Source: Saprospiraceae bacterium (GTDB lineage: Bacteria > Bacteroidota > Bacteroidia > Chitinophagales > Saprospiraceae). From it: DNA of 50,332 nt. The DNA lies in NCBI GenBank assembly GCA_020628855.1, contig JAHDEL010000022.1:1-50332 (forward strand), in the 5' to 3' direction. The position numbers and the translations under genes were made by a program. Shown piece by piece: positions 7,851 through 16,695 of the stretch; positions within the stretch are counted from its first letter, which is position 1; each line of letters begins with the position of its first letter. The notes under the pieces are model-generated. The model saw only the letters and a program-made list of their open reading frames with translations, ran no database searches and was not told the origin of the DNA.

Positions 7851-8352
7851 CTCTCAATGATTTAGCGAAAGTCTCTAGTCGATGCTTTACTTGTTCTTCA
7901 AGTTGTACCCCGTCAACCCAAACATGTACTTCTGATAAATACACCATGTCCATGTAGCCAGCTGTCAAGCTGAAAGGAGCAAAAAAACCAGAAGGTAAGT
8001 CATCATCACTACCACAACTGAGAACACTCATGCGCATGCCTTGCATTGACCTGCCCAAATCCTTACGGATAGTTACCAAATCGGTCCATCTGTCCAAGAA
8101 TCGTTTCATTATTCCACTCATAGTATACCAATAGATTGGAGTTGCAAAAATCAACTGAGAGTGTTTCTCAATGACCTCCTCCATCAAAGGTATAAAATCA
8201 TCACCAGCGTTATTGTTATGATAATCATATTGCGATATGTTATAGTCTAACAAATCGTATTTCTGAATAGAGATATGCTTACTTAGCTCATCAATAATTT
8301 TGGCCGTGTGACCATTCTGCCTAGAACTCCCTTGTACTACTGCTATTGCCAT
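7843..8352 (-). CDS. NAD(P)H-dependent FMN reductase / flavodoxin-fold oxidoreductase
   Basis: 169 residues with the flavodoxin-like pattern: an N-terminal strand and phosphate loop VVQGSSRQNGHT, then FATPIYWYTMSGIMKRFLDRW, the flavin ring contact typical of the FMN_red / NADPH-dependent reductase family. It probably reduces quinones, flavins or similar acceptors in the cytoplasm. It lies between xerD (16-bp gap) and the Big_5 lipoprotein (8-bp overlap), in an operon whose members do not share an obvious pathway. Confidence 0.85.
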   Translation of the reverse strand: MAIAVVQGSSRQNGHTAKIIDELSKHISIQKYDLLDYNISQYDYHNNNAGDDFIPLMEEVIEKHSQLIFATPIYWYTMSGIMKRFLDRWTDLVTIRKDLGRSMQGMRMSVLSCGSDDDLPSGFFAPFSLTAGYMDMVYLSEVHVWVDGVQLEEQVKHRLETFAKSLRDV

Positions 8353-8367
8353 GGAGATGTAACGTGC

Positions 8368-9267
8368 CTAAGACTTGAATATTGGAAGAAAATTCTCAAG
8401 AGTACTGCGAAGAAAATCAGTATCCATATGAGTGTAGAGCTCAGTAGTTATAATTGACTCGTGTCCTAACATTTGTTGAACTGCTCTCAAGTCAGCACCC
8501 CCTTCGACTAAGTGTGTTGCAAACGAATGTCTGAAGGTGTGAGGACTGATGGACTTTTCAATTCCTGCAGCCTTAGCTAATCCCTTTACAATGTTAAAGA
8601 CCATGACTCTACTCAAAGACTTTCCGCGTCGATTCAGAAACACAAAATCTTGAAAGCCTGGCTTGACATCTATTTGCTTCCTTTCATGGTCAGTGTATAA
8701 TCTCAACTGTTCTAGACTATATTCTGCAATAGGAATGACTCTTTCTTTATTATTCTTACCTATCACTTGAAGATATCCAAGCTTGTCATGCACATTATTC
8801 AGTCTGAGATTGACAAGCTCTGTAACTCGAAGGCCGCAAGCATACAAAATCTCAATAATGGCTTTATTCCTATGACCTAGAGGTTGACTCAGATCAATAG
8901 CTGCAATCATGGCATCTATTTCATCTTGATGAAGTACTACAGGTAATTTCTTACCTATTTTAGGACCTTCTATTAATTCCAACGGGCTCACTTTGACAAT
9001 ATCTTCTAGAATAAGATACTTATAGAAAGCCTTCAATCCTGATAAGATTCTGGCTTGTGATCTTGCAGTAATACCAATATTATGAATAAAGGTTAGAAAT
9101 AATTCAATGTCACGTTGGATAACTTCATCGACACTCTTCCCTGTGTCTTGAAGAAAAGACTCCAATTTATTTACATCAGAAAGGTATGCTGCAATACTAT
9201 GCTTAGAGAGCGATCTCTCCAATAATAGATAAGACTCGAAGCCCTTTGTTGCTGATAACCAATCCAA
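8368..9267 (-). CDS. xerD: Site-specific tyrosine recombinase XerD
   Basis: 299 residues, the usual XerC/D length. An N-terminal SAM-like core-binding domain (1-100) is followed by the catalytic domain with Arg147 (ACGLRVTEL), Lys171, His243-x-x-Arg246 (HTFRHSFATHL), His269 (LGHES) and Tyr278 (ELYTHMD). It resolves chromosome dimers at dif with its partner. The XerD assignment over XerC rests on the GGADLRAVQQMLGHESIITT block. The start is TTG; upstream in frame there is a TAG and no ATG. Confidence 0.9.
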   Translation of the reverse strand: MDWLSATKGFESYLLLERSLSKHSIAAYLSDVNKLESFLQDTGKSVDEVIQRDIELFLTFIHNIGITARSQARILSGLKAFYKYLILEDIVKVSPLELIEGPKIGKKLPVVLHQDEIDAMIAAIDLSQPLGHRNKAIIEILYACGLRVTELVNLRLNNVHDKLGYLQVIGKNNKERVIPIAEYSLEQLRLYTDHERKQIDVKPGFQDFVFLNRRGKSLSRVMVFNIVKGLAKAAGIEKSISPHTFRHSFATHLVEGGADLRAVQQMLGHESIITTELYTHMDTDFLRSTLENFLPIFKS

Positions 9268-9287
9268 AATAAACTATTTATATATTA

Positions 9288-9295
9288 CAAATATA
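9288..9295 (-). promoter_or_regulatory. -7 promoter box for the xerD-lptB operon
   Basis: On the minus strand the sequence reads TATATTTG, a perfect TAnnTTTG, about 20 nt upstream of the xerD TTG start. No convincing -33 box was found, so the call rests on one element. Confidence 0.45.
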
Positions 9296-9395
9296 ATTAA
9301 TATATCTTTTTATAGCTTCCTCTCATTTCTCAAAAATTACACTCGCTCCAGAGCTACTCAAGGTTATTTATCTTTATGATCTAAATAGAATTCAC

Positions 9396-10022
9396 ATGAG
9401 GACATTCATTCTCGTCTTATGCATTGCAGTCGTCAGTTGCACTCCTAAAAAACAAGTCGAACTTGTTTCTCAATTTACTCCTGGACAGAAGAGACTGATT
9501 GAGTCTGCTGATCAAGATACACCTATGAGAGTCTATAAGATTACTAACCAACAGGACTCTCTGCTGCTAAGGACACAGTGTGAAGATGTCATCCCTGACC
9601 CTAATGATAAGACTTTGCAGCTTTGTATAGATCGAATCTACACTACAGTGAGAGACAGCATGTCTCTTGGCGTTGGAATAGCTGCACCGCAAGTAGGAAT
9701 TCTGAAGAATATTATTTGGGTCCAACGCTTTGATAAAGAAGCCTTTCCATTTGAGTACTACCTCAATCCAAAGATTGTAGAATATTCTGAAAAGAAACAA
9801 GACTGTAGAGAAGGATGCCTCTCGATTCCAGATAGATCTGATACCACTAGAACCAGAGCCTATGCAATCAAGATCCAATATGACAATTTTACTACAAGAG
9901 ATACAGTAGAAACAGTAGAGGGATTCACTTCTGTGATTTTCCAACACGAGATTGACCATTTGAATGGCATTCTTTATCTCGATCATTTGGAACAAGACAT
10001 GAAAGAAGACGCTGCTAAGTAA
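9396..10022 (+). CDS. Peptide deformylase homologue with lipoprotein signal peptide
   Basis: 208 residues. All three deformylase motifs are intact: GVGIAAPQVG (motif 1), EGCLSIP (motif 2, metal-ligand Cys) and QHEIDHLNG (motif 3, HExxH). Unlike the housekeeping enzyme, it begins with a hydrophobic signal and lipobox VVSC (Cys15), plus ~70 residues before motif 1, so it should be exported and lipid-anchored. Canonical deformylase removes formyl from nascent proteins in the cytoplasm; an extracytoplasmic version would have to act on released formyl peptides or another substrate. It is convergent with the SMUG2-like gene, overlapping by 8 bp. The family call is firm; the substrate is unknown. 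Confidence 0.88.
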   Translation: MRTFILVLCIAVVSCTPKKQVELVSQFTPGQKRLIESADQDTPMRVYKITNQQDSLLLRTQCEDVIPDPNDKTLQLCIDRIYTTVRDSMSLGVGIAAPQVGILKNIIWVQRFDKEAFPFEYYLNPKIVEYSEKKQDCREGCLSIPDRSDTTRTRAYAIKIQYDNFTTRDTVETVEGFTSVIFQHEIDHLNGILYLDHLEQDMKEDAAK

Positions 10023-10686
10023 GCTTTCCTAAGAATTCATCTAAGTATAATTGCTTAGATTTCAACCGATATTGCATAACCCACCTCGGGTGTGGCAGCG
10101 GAATAACTTGATCAAACCAGCCTAATTCTTCATTTAACTGCTGAAAGTATTTGTAGTTCTTTCCTTGACCGAGGATAAATATTTTGTCTGTATACACTCC
10201 AAATTCAATTTGCTTCGCCAAGCAGTCGACGATGACTGGTTTAAGATCGTTTTCTAAGGTTTTATCATCATAATAATTGATATTCTTGGCATTCTTAACA
10301 AAACCAAGTGGCACTACACTACTGATAAAGAATCGCTTATAAAAAGACTCAACCCCGCCTAGGTAGTCAATCATTTCGTAAATGAATATTGCTGACAATT
10401 CATTTCTCTTCTGTAATGTATTTGCTATTCCACAATATTGCTCCAATATCTTGGGGTCAGTAAAACTTATCCCGGTGACGCCTGCTCCAAATCTTCCAGG
10501 ATTTATGCCAAGAATAAGATGGCGCTGCTGATTATCATCAAAATACTTCTTGTAAAATTGTGTAAACAGAGGTTTAACATCAGTGCTTTTAAATGGATCT
10601 AAGAGTGAAATTCCATCAGGTAATTTCCAACTGCTCCCATCTAGGTTGAAGTAAAAGTCTATAATATGATCTGCAAATGTTTTCAT
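10015..10686 (-). CDS. SMUG2-like uracil-DNA glycosylase family protein (DUF4918)
   Basis: 223 residues from ATG 10686, whose ATGA overlaps the stop of the upstream glycosyltransferase gene. An upstream in-frame start at 10713 is less likely. The motif LGINPGRFGAGVTGISFTDP is the water-activating motif of the SMUG branch of uracil glycosylases, and PLPHPRW near the end is the DNA-intercalating HP motif. The family removes uracil or oxidised pyrimidines from DNA. It is co-transcribed with two glycosyltransferases, one of them a probable queuosine-modifying enzyme. Confidence 0.8.
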   Translation of the reverse strand: MKTFADHIIDFYFNLDGSSWKLPDGISLLDPFKSTDVKPLFTQFYKKYFDDNQQRHLILGINPGRFGAGVTGISFTDPKILEQYCGIANTLQKRNELSAIFIYEMIDYLGGVESFYKRFFISSVVPLGFVKNAKNINYYDDKTLENDLKPVIVDCLAKQIEFGVYTDKIFILGQGKNYKYFQQLNEELGWFDQVIPLPHPRWVMQYRLKSKQLYLDEFLGKLT

Positions 10687-11783
10687 TCCACAGCTGTGAT
10701 AATACTTTGCCAAACTATATCTGCAGCCCTATCCCAAGAGTAGTTTTGGATTCTTTGACTACCTTTTTTAATGAGTTCTTGTCTTAATGCTTCATCCTTT
10801 GAAATAAGACGCATGGCATTTGCTATAGCATCTGTGGAATGAGGATCGACAAGAAGCGCAGCATCTCCAGCAACCTCCGGCATCGAACTGACATTACTCG
10901 TTATAACAGGAATCTGGCAAGCAAAACCTTCCAAAATCGGGATCCCGAATCCTTCAAAGAGAGAAGGGTAAATGAGTGCCTTTGCTCCCGATAATATAGG
11001 GCTAATATCTCCCAAATACTTGTCCAAATGTACAATCTGATCCTTATAAGGTGATGACGCAAGTGCTTTCTGTATAGCTTTACTTTCCCATGCAAATCGC
11101 CCTATTATAACAAGATGGGTATCTTGATCGTCTTGTTGCTTAAAGGTAGCATACGCTTCTAAAATCCTCAGAATATTCTTCCGCGGATGCAAGGCTCCGA
11201 CATAGACAAAGTAAGGGTGATTTTTGGTTACGGTAATTGACACATTCTCTGGCGGCGATAACTCAGTCGCATTGTTAGCTATTTTGATTTTGCCAGGCTC
11301 AATAGCATACTTATTCTCAATATCCTCGGCAACAAATTCTGAAACAGTTAATATCACCTTAGCCTTCTTACAAAACAGAGGTGAGTTCTTTCTGAGGTAC
11401 CTTTGATGACTGGATTTGATATGATTATCGAAATGCTCAAAAGCAAGATCGTGAACTACAATGACCTGAGGGACATCACTCGTCAATGAACAATACCCTT
11501 CTGGACTGAAGAACACATCACATTTATCTGCTTTGAGTTGTCTCTTCAAACTTCGATTAAACCACCAATTCCAAAGTATCGGGTGACGTGCTTGCGGACC
11601 AAGAACACGTGGAGTGATAGATGCATTATAGATGTATTCCTCTGAATAAGGTCTATCAAAATAAAAATAATATTGATGCTCGCTATGCTCTTGAGTAATC
11701 CTCTTCAGAACAGAAGTTGCAAACCTTGCGATTCCCTCTTTTCTTCCTGGTAATAATAATCTCGCGTTAACCCCGATTCTCAT
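10683..11783 (-). CDS. GT4-family glycosyltransferase
   Basis: 366 residues with the GT-B fold. An N-terminal acceptor domain starts MRIGVNARLLLPGRKEGIARF. YVGALHPRKNILRILEAY begins the C-terminal domain, and SLFEGFGIPILEGFACQIPVI gives the E-x7-E sugar-nucleotide motif of family GT4 (mannosyl/rhamnosyl transferases). It is probably cytoplasmic and acts in surface polysaccharide or glycolipid synthesis. It overlaps the SMUG2-like gene by 4 bp and lies 18 bp after the QTMAN-like gene. Donor and acceptor cannot be read from the sequence. Confidence 0.88.
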   Translation of the reverse strand: MRIGVNARLLLPGRKEGIARFATSVLKRITQEHSEHQYYFYFDRPYSEEYIYNASITPRVLGPQARHPILWNWWFNRSLKRQLKADKCDVFFSPEGYCSLTSDVPQVIVVHDLAFEHFDNHIKSSHQRYLRKNSPLFCKKAKVILTVSEFVAEDIENKYAIEPGKIKIANNATELSPPENVSITVTKNHPYFVYVGALHPRKNILRILEAYATFKQQDDQDTHLVIIGRFAWESKAIQKALASSPYKDQIVHLDKYLGDISPILSGAKALIYPSLFEGFGIPILEGFACQIPVITSNVSSMPEVAGDAALLVDPHSTDAIANAMRLISKDEALRQELIKKGSQRIQNYSWDRAADIVWQSIITAVE

Positions 11784-11801
11784 GAGCGCACAAAATAGGG
11801 A

Positions 11802-12884
11802 TTAGGACAGAAGTGAAGATATCTTCTCATCTAATTTTATTATGATGTCTGGCCATGCATATGATTGAATACTGTGATCTACTTGTGGTAATCGATTATA
11901 GTTCAGGGTGCAAGTCTTTAACTTGGCATAAAATTCTTTATCAGTCTTGTAAAACAACTGAGGAAATGTTTCGACGGAAAGATGTTCGGGATAAGCTAAC
12001 CTCTCAGGAAGCAGCGGTGTACATCCATTTGCCATTGCTTCTACAACAGAAATGCCGAAAAAATCTTGGATAGAAGTAGTCGGAGCAAGATGGGCTGATT
12101 GTAATAATTGATAATATTCATCCTTAGTCTCAACATAACCTGCATGCACTATTTTTGAATCCAATACTTTCGTAGCCTCATCAAAAATCCTCGGATACTT
12201 GGAAGTCCTTTCACCTAAAAGAATGAGTTCGAACGCTATATCTTCCTTGTCCAGTTTCATGAGTGCATCAAAAAACAACTCAGGATTCTTATCATATTCC
12301 CACCTGTGGTTCCAAACTATTCTTGGAATTTTTGCTGTCCGCTTAAGTATTGTGGGAGGTAGATGAATGCCAATCGGAAGTACAGCAGCCTTCTTTTGCG
12401 CTGTTTCTAACTCAGCCAAAGGTTTATGATCAGGCATTGCATGCAAGAGTTGAGATGCAGCTTTGAAGAAAGAAGACAGATGATAGTGTGAGTTAAATAG
12501 TATTGAATCAGCAGCTATAGCCGAAGTGATATTCATAAAACCATAATGATGATCCCTACCCTTCTGAACATCCGGATCTGTTGCACTCCATGGATAGGTT
12601 AGCTGATTCTCATGAAAATATAATAGTATTGGTATCCTATGAGGTACGAGTGCTTTGAATACAGCTACATCCATCATATCTGTACACAGAATAAAGTCAA
12701 ACTGACTTGACAATGCAGCTACCTCTTTGGCGAAGTAGAGAGCACTCCCGTACATCCGCCATTTCCAATGTCGGCCTGGCAATGTCAATAGAGTTATATC
12801 ATGCTTACTCATCTTGACAACATTGTCAGCCCAATATTTGTGACTCCCGATATAAAAAGACTCTAAAAGAAGACCTCTTGGCAT
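11802..12884 (-). CDS. DUF3524 / GTDC1-type glycosyltransferase, probable tRNA-queuosine mannosyltransferase homologue
   Basis: 360 residues. The N-terminal half has LLLESFYIGSHKYWAD, LLTLPGRHWKWRMYGSALYF, LYFHENQLTYPW and DSILFNSHYHLSSF, which match the DUF3524 domain found in human GTDC1 (QTMAN, which mannosylates queuosine in tRNA-Asp). The C-terminal half has IVWNHRWEYDKNPELFFDAL and IQDFFGISVVEAMANGCTPLLP, the GT4-type donor domain. Family membership is strong; the tRNA substrate in this organism is inferred from the eukaryotic member. It is the first gene of a three-gene operon. Confidence 0.8.
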   Translation of the reverse strand: MPRGLLLESFYIGSHKYWADNVVKMSKHDITLLTLPGRHWKWRMYGSALYFAKEVAALSSQFDFILCTDMMDVAVFKALVPHRIPILLYFHENQLTYPWSATDPDVQKGRDHHYGFMNITSAIAADSILFNSHYHLSSFFKAASQLLHAMPDHKPLAELETAQKKAAVLPIGIHLPPTILKRTAKIPRIVWNHRWEYDKNPELFFDALMKLDKEDIAFELILLGERTSKYPRIFDEATKVLDSKIVHAGYVETKDEYYQLLQSAHLAPTTSIQDFFGISVVEAMANGCTPLLPERLAYPEHLSVETFPQLFYKTDKEFYAKLKTCTLNYNRLPQVDHSIQSYAWPDIIIKLDEKISSLLS

Positions 12885-12969
12885 CTAACAGATAGTAATT
12901 TGTTCTGAACGAAAATACGGTTGAAATGGACAAATACTCATATTAGATGTATTCTAGTGAGCATCGCAC

Positions 12970-12977
12970 TAAATTTG
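12970..12977 (+). promoter_or_regulatory. -7 promoter box of the SH3-domain protein gene
   Basis: TAAATTTG is a perfect TAnnTTTG, 19 nt before the ATG at 12997, so the leader is very short. No clear -33 box was found. Confidence 0.5.
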
Positions 12978-12996
12978 TTGTAAGAAGCAAACGATC

Positions 12997-13947
12997 ATGA
13001 AACACATCAGCTGTATTATTCTTTTCTTTCTTGGGTCAGCCCTTCTCGCTCAAGAATATTTTTATAAGCCGCACATGAATAAAGTAGTGGCAAATAGTGG
13101 GCTTAATCTGAGAGCTAAGCCAACAACGCAGTCTCAAAAAGTAGGGCATGTTCCTTATGGAGAGACTGTCGAAATACTGCACAGAGAGCATTATGGATTA
13201 GATACTCTACAGCAGATAGATACCGAAAAGAATTCTTATAAGGTAATTGGGTATTGGCTAAAAGTCAGCTATAAGGGAATCTCAGGATATGTCAATAATG
13301 CCTACCTTAATACAAGCAAAGATTGGGATTTTCAAAAAGACAACCATCTCTATAACAATGACTTTGTCTTACTCTACCCAGGTATCACTTGCGTGAGTAA
13401 TTATGTCAAACTTTCTCAATACTATTGGTACGGATACTATAGCAATGCATCTGATTGTACCCTAAAACCCATCAAGGTTGAAATGAACAGAAATGTCATA
13501 GAAATGAATGATGTCCAAACTATCGTGAAAGAGGATACAGACCTTTTGTTTATCGTCGGAAGCAGGAAACCTATGCAGACTGGACCAATAAATGAAGTAG
13601 TCAAAGACTTTCAAATTAATGGCTATGAATATAGACGGGAAGAGTCAAACTATCTAGCCTTTAGCGAACCCTATTTTGAGAGTTATGGAGATTACTCCGA
13701 TAGAAGTTATGATTTTACTCTTAAGATAAAACACAAGCATGAATACCAGTATATCATGGAATCTAGAAACAGAGGTGATCTCCACACTATAAAGTGGATG
13801 GGTGACTTAGATCAAGATGGGAGAATGGACTACATTTTAGATTTTGGTGAGAAGAGCTATCATAGCATTTTGTACTTAAGTTCACAAAGAATCAAAGGGA
13901 GTCTCTTAAAGGCAGTTGCCCGATTCAAAAGTGCATATTGTTGCTAA
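12997..13947 (+). CDS. Exported protein with bacterial SH3 domain
   Basis: 316 residues. A Sec signal peptide (FFLGSALLAQ) is followed by a bacterial SH3 (SH3b) module at about 30-105: NSGLNLRAKPTTQSQKVGHVPYGETVEIL ... YWLKVSYKGISGYVNNAYL. The remainder is beta-rich and ends with GDLDQDGRMDYILDFG, an Asp-rich FG-GAP-like calcium loop. SH3b modules usually bind peptidoglycan or proteins in the periplasm or at the surface. The stop overlaps the convergent BtuF-like gene by 4 bp. The specific role is unknown. Confidence 0.8.
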   Translation: MKHISCIILFFLGSALLAQEYFYKPHMNKVVANSGLNLRAKPTTQSQKVGHVPYGETVEILHREHYGLDTLQQIDTEKNSYKVIGYWLKVSYKGISGYVNNAYLNTSKDWDFQKDNHLYNNDFVLLYPGITCVSNYVKLSQYYWYGYYSNASDCTLKPIKVEMNRNVIEMNDVQTIVKEDTDLLFIVGSRKPMQTGPINEVVKDFQINGYEYRREESNYLAFSEPYFESYGDYSDRSYDFTLKIKHKHEYQYIMESRNRGDLHTIKWMGDLDQDGRMDYILDFGEKSYHSILYLSSQRIKGSLLKAVARFKSAYCC

Positions 13948-14681
13948 AGCGCCAATTGACTGAGAAGCTGGTTGAAGTACTTTTCTTTCTTCAATATTCT
14001 GGTTCCGTACCAGCTAAATGCTTCACCATCGACAAGTATTACTTGAGTATGAGGTAGCATTGCTTTAAGTTCTTCCGCATGTTTCTCAGCAAATGGATAA
14101 GGTTCTGAGGACAACATGAGCACATCTGGCTCCATTGCAATCATCTGATCTGGAGTGATTTGGGGATAACGCGTCTGGTCTTTTGCAAGATTATCAAAAC
14201 CAATATGATCAAGCATGGCATGGATAAAGGTATCACGACCTACTGTCATATAAGGTGACTTCCAAATGAGATACAGCACTTTGAGACCTTGGATCTGTGG
14301 TGCTTTTAACTGTGCGTAAGCCTGTCCAATCCTTTGCGAAAGCAGATTGCCTTCATTGCTTGTCTGCGTTATTGCAGCGACTTCTGCAATGAGACTGATG
14401 GCGTCCTCAACCGTCTTTACGTCAGTCATATGCACTCGATGATCTTGCATTAAGTCAACAATTTGCTCTTTGACATTCTCTTCCTTGTTACAAAGAATGA
14501 GATCAGGTCTTAGCTTCCTAATTCGATCTAGGTGAAGCTGCTTAGTCCCTCCAATGATTTGCTTACTTTGTCGCCATTCTCTTGGGTGCACACAGAACTT
14601 AGTTATACCGACGACTTCCTGCTCTAACCGCAGATCTGCAAGTAATTCTGTTAACGAGGGAACCGTCGATACAATTCGCAA
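13944..14681 (-). CDS. Helical-backbone metal receptor (BtuF/FepB-like substrate-binding fold)
   Basis: 245 residues: IVSTVPSLTELLADL at the start, VGITKFCVHP, LRPDLILCNKEEN, and YLIWKSPYMTVGRDTFIHAMLDHIGFDNLA are hallmarks of the vitamin B12/siderophore-binding periplasmic fold. However, there is no signal peptide and the chain starts directly at the first beta strand, as in the cytoplasmic members common in Bacteroidota. It is separated from the next minus-strand gene (14685-15194) by only 3 bp. The ligand is unknown; no ABC permease is nearby. Confidence 0.8.
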   Translation of the reverse strand: MRIVSTVPSLTELLADLRLEQEVVGITKFCVHPREWRQSKQIIGGTKQLHLDRIRKLRPDLILCNKEENVKEQIVDLMQDHRVHMTDVKTVEDAISLIAEVAAITQTSNEGNLLSQRIGQAYAQLKAPQIQGLKVLYLIWKSPYMTVGRDTFIHAMLDHIGFDNLAKDQTRYPQITPDQMIAMEPDVLMLSSEPYPFAEKHAEELKAMLPHTQVILVDGEAFSWYGTRILKKEKYFNQLLSQLAL

Positions 14682-14684
14682 GTG

Positions 14685-15194
14685 CTATTCTTGACCTTTG
14701 AGTAATCCATCCAAATTGAGGCCACCATTCTTCGCTCCTCCTAGCATCTTAAATGGTTTGCCAATCTTACTTGCTAGGTTTGCCACAAATGCAATGGACT
14801 TAAATTTTTGCTCAAACTTTGGAAGTAACTCAAGGAGCTCACCAAAATAGGGTTTACTCATTAATGACATACCCATACTAATTTGAGACATTGGATCTAG
14901 ATTTTTAGTTTCTGATTCAAGACTTCGGATAATGCTTTCGATCATTTTACCATTCTGATCTCCAAATTTCTTAACGTATTTCCCTCCTTTTACTGGATTC
15001 TTAAAGTTGAGACTCTCTCGCATCATATCAACCAGTGTCTCTCCAAGGATATCTAACTTTTGCTCAGAATTCAGGTCATCCTTTAATGCCATAGAAAGTG
15101 CGCTTTGATGAGCATTTATCATATTGCCCTGCTTTTTTGCAGATACACAAGCTATCTGAGTTGCAACGAGTAGTATAAATAGTATTTGTTTCAT
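14685..15194 (-). CDS. Hypothetical lipoprotein
   Basis: 169 residues with a signal peptide and a plausible lipobox (TQIAC, Cys16). The mature chain is helical, starting KKQGNMINAHQSALSMALKDDLN, with a Met- and Lys-rich middle and a Gly-rich end (MLGGAKNGGLNLDGLLKG). No family was recognised. It probably forms a two-gene unit with the downstream metal-receptor gene. Position and signal indicate an envelope location only. Confidence 0.65.
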   Translation of the reverse strand: MKQILFILLVATQIACVSAKKQGNMINAHQSALSMALKDDLNSEQKLDILGETLVDMMRESLNFKNPVKGGKYVKKFGDQNGKMIESIIRSLESETKNLDPMSQISMGMSLMSKPYFGELLELLPKFEQKFKSIAFVANLASKIGKPFKMLGGAKNGGLNLDGLLKGQE

Positions 15195-15279
15195 GTGTAA
15201 TAAATGTCTTTGGTATGTATGACGCTAATCTCAGCTCAAGGTAATCTTCTTTAACTATATTTAGATAATATTTCACACT

Positions 15280-16695
15280 TTGAACCAACGTCAAACAACG
15301 ACTTTCTCACAAGCACTCACTCCAGTGCTTATTTTTATCAGCTTGTTAGTTTTCGGGTTATTTGTCTACCCAAAGTGGATTGGCAGTCAAGCTTTAGCAA
15401 TAGAAATTTTAATCCTACTTGCTACGACATGCTCAGGATTATTGCTCTTTCGCTATGGGTATTCTTGGAAAACAATTCAAGAACACATAGTAAAGAAAGT
15501 TGGCGAATGTGTACCAGTTATCATGATTTTGTTCTCAGTGGGTGTGCTCATCGCCAGTTGGATCATGTGCGGGACTATCCCAATGCTAATTTATCATGGC
15601 ATAGGTTTTATCAATCCTGAATTGCTCTATTTCTATTCTTTCTTGATTTGTATACTTTTCTCACTACTTACTGGTACTTCGTGGGGCTCCGCTGGGACGA
15701 TTGGTATAGTTATGATAACCATAGGCGAAGTCTATGGAGTGAATATAGCCATGAATGCTGCAGCAATTGTTGGAGGTAGCTTCTTTGGAGATAAAATGTC
15801 TCCGCTTTCTGACACAACAAATATTGCAGCACTTGCCTCGAATGTCAAATTGTTTGATCATATACAGAGTATGATCTATACCACTGGCCCCTCTGCACTG
15901 ATAGCTGGTATTGCATATTGGGTATTGTCTACAAGAGTCCCAATTGATGGTGCATCCTCTCCAGAAATTATTGAGACTACGCTAGCAAGCTTAAAATCTG
16001 GATTTGATTTTAATATTCTACTCTTGCTTCCTCTCCTTGTTGTTATCTATGGATCAGTCACAAAACGCTCGATATTCTTGACTCTTCTTGTCTCTTCTTG
16101 GGTGGCACTAGCACTTACAATCCTTTTTCAAGAATTTACATTGATCGACATATTTACTTCTCTGAAAAGTGGTTTTTCGACTGATATGCTTTCGTTAAAT
16201 GATGCTCAAGCTGCTACTCTCGGCATTTTGAATCGAGGTGGGCTTTACAGCTTGATCGATGGCATAGTCATAGCCTTTTTAGTCTTTATATTTATTGGCA
16301 CACTGGATGTCATCAATGCTCTCAACACCATATTGAAAGCTCTTTTGAGAGGTCTTCATTCGGCTAGAACACTAGTGAGTGTTACGTTGGCATCTACCCT
16401 AATCACCAATCTATTGACTTCGAACCAATATGCTACAAGTTTTATTATTGGTGAAGCATTCAAACAAAAATATGATGAGCTCAAAGTACATCGGAAAACA
16501 CTATCAAGATCGTTAGAAGATGCAGGCACAATGATGGAAAATCTCTTTCCATGGACTCCTTCAGGTATATTTATGGCTACCACTTTAGGTGTGAGCAGTC
16601 TAGACTATGCACCTTACCAGTTTCTTTCTCTGGTCAATATAGTAATAGCATTTCTCTTTGCTTTCTTAGGGATTGCTTTATTCAATAAAGCTTAG
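15280..16695 (+). CDS. nhaC: Na+/H+ antiporter NhaC family
   Basis: 471 residues and about 11-12 hydrophobic segments. LLTGTSWGSAGTIGIVMITIGEVYG and GGSFFGDKMSPLSDTTNIAA are the conserved NhaC transport motifs (sodium- or malate-coupled proton exchange at the inner membrane). The C-terminal half contains TSNQYATSFIIGEAF and a LEDAGTMMENLFPWTP motif. The start is TTG at 15280; no ATG is available near the N-terminus. The stop abuts the convergent crcB stop with no gap. A sodium-coupled antiporter fits a marine or saline habitat, though this is only suggestive. Confidence 0.9.
   Translation: MNQRQTTTFSQALTPVLIFISLLVFGLFVYPKWIGSQALAIEILILLATTCSGLLLFRYGYSWKTIQEHIVKKVGECVPVIMILFSVGVLIASWIMCGTIPMLIYHGIGFINPELLYFYSFLICILFSLLTGTSWGSAGTIGIVMITIGEVYGVNIAMNAAAIVGGSFFGDKMSPLSDTTNIAALASNVKLFDHIQSMIYTTGPSALIAGIAYWVLSTRVPIDGASSPEIIETTLASLKSGFDFNILLLLPLLVVIYGSVTKRSIFLTLLVSSWVALALTILFQEFTLIDIFTSLKSGFSTDMLSLNDAQAATLGILNRGGLYSLIDGIVIAFLVFIFIGTLDVINALNTILKALLRGLHSARTLVSVTLASTLITNLLTSNQYATSFIIGEAFKQKYDELKVHRKTLSRSLEDAGTMMENLFPWTPSGIFMATTLGVSSLDYAPYQFLSLVNIVIAFLFAFLGIALFNKA

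Noticed and set aside
15076-15294. Minus-strand 72-codon frame overlapping the lipoprotein start and nhaC start
   Set aside because: Out of frame with the lipoprotein gene, which has its own signal peptide and ATG; the frame has no recognisable features.
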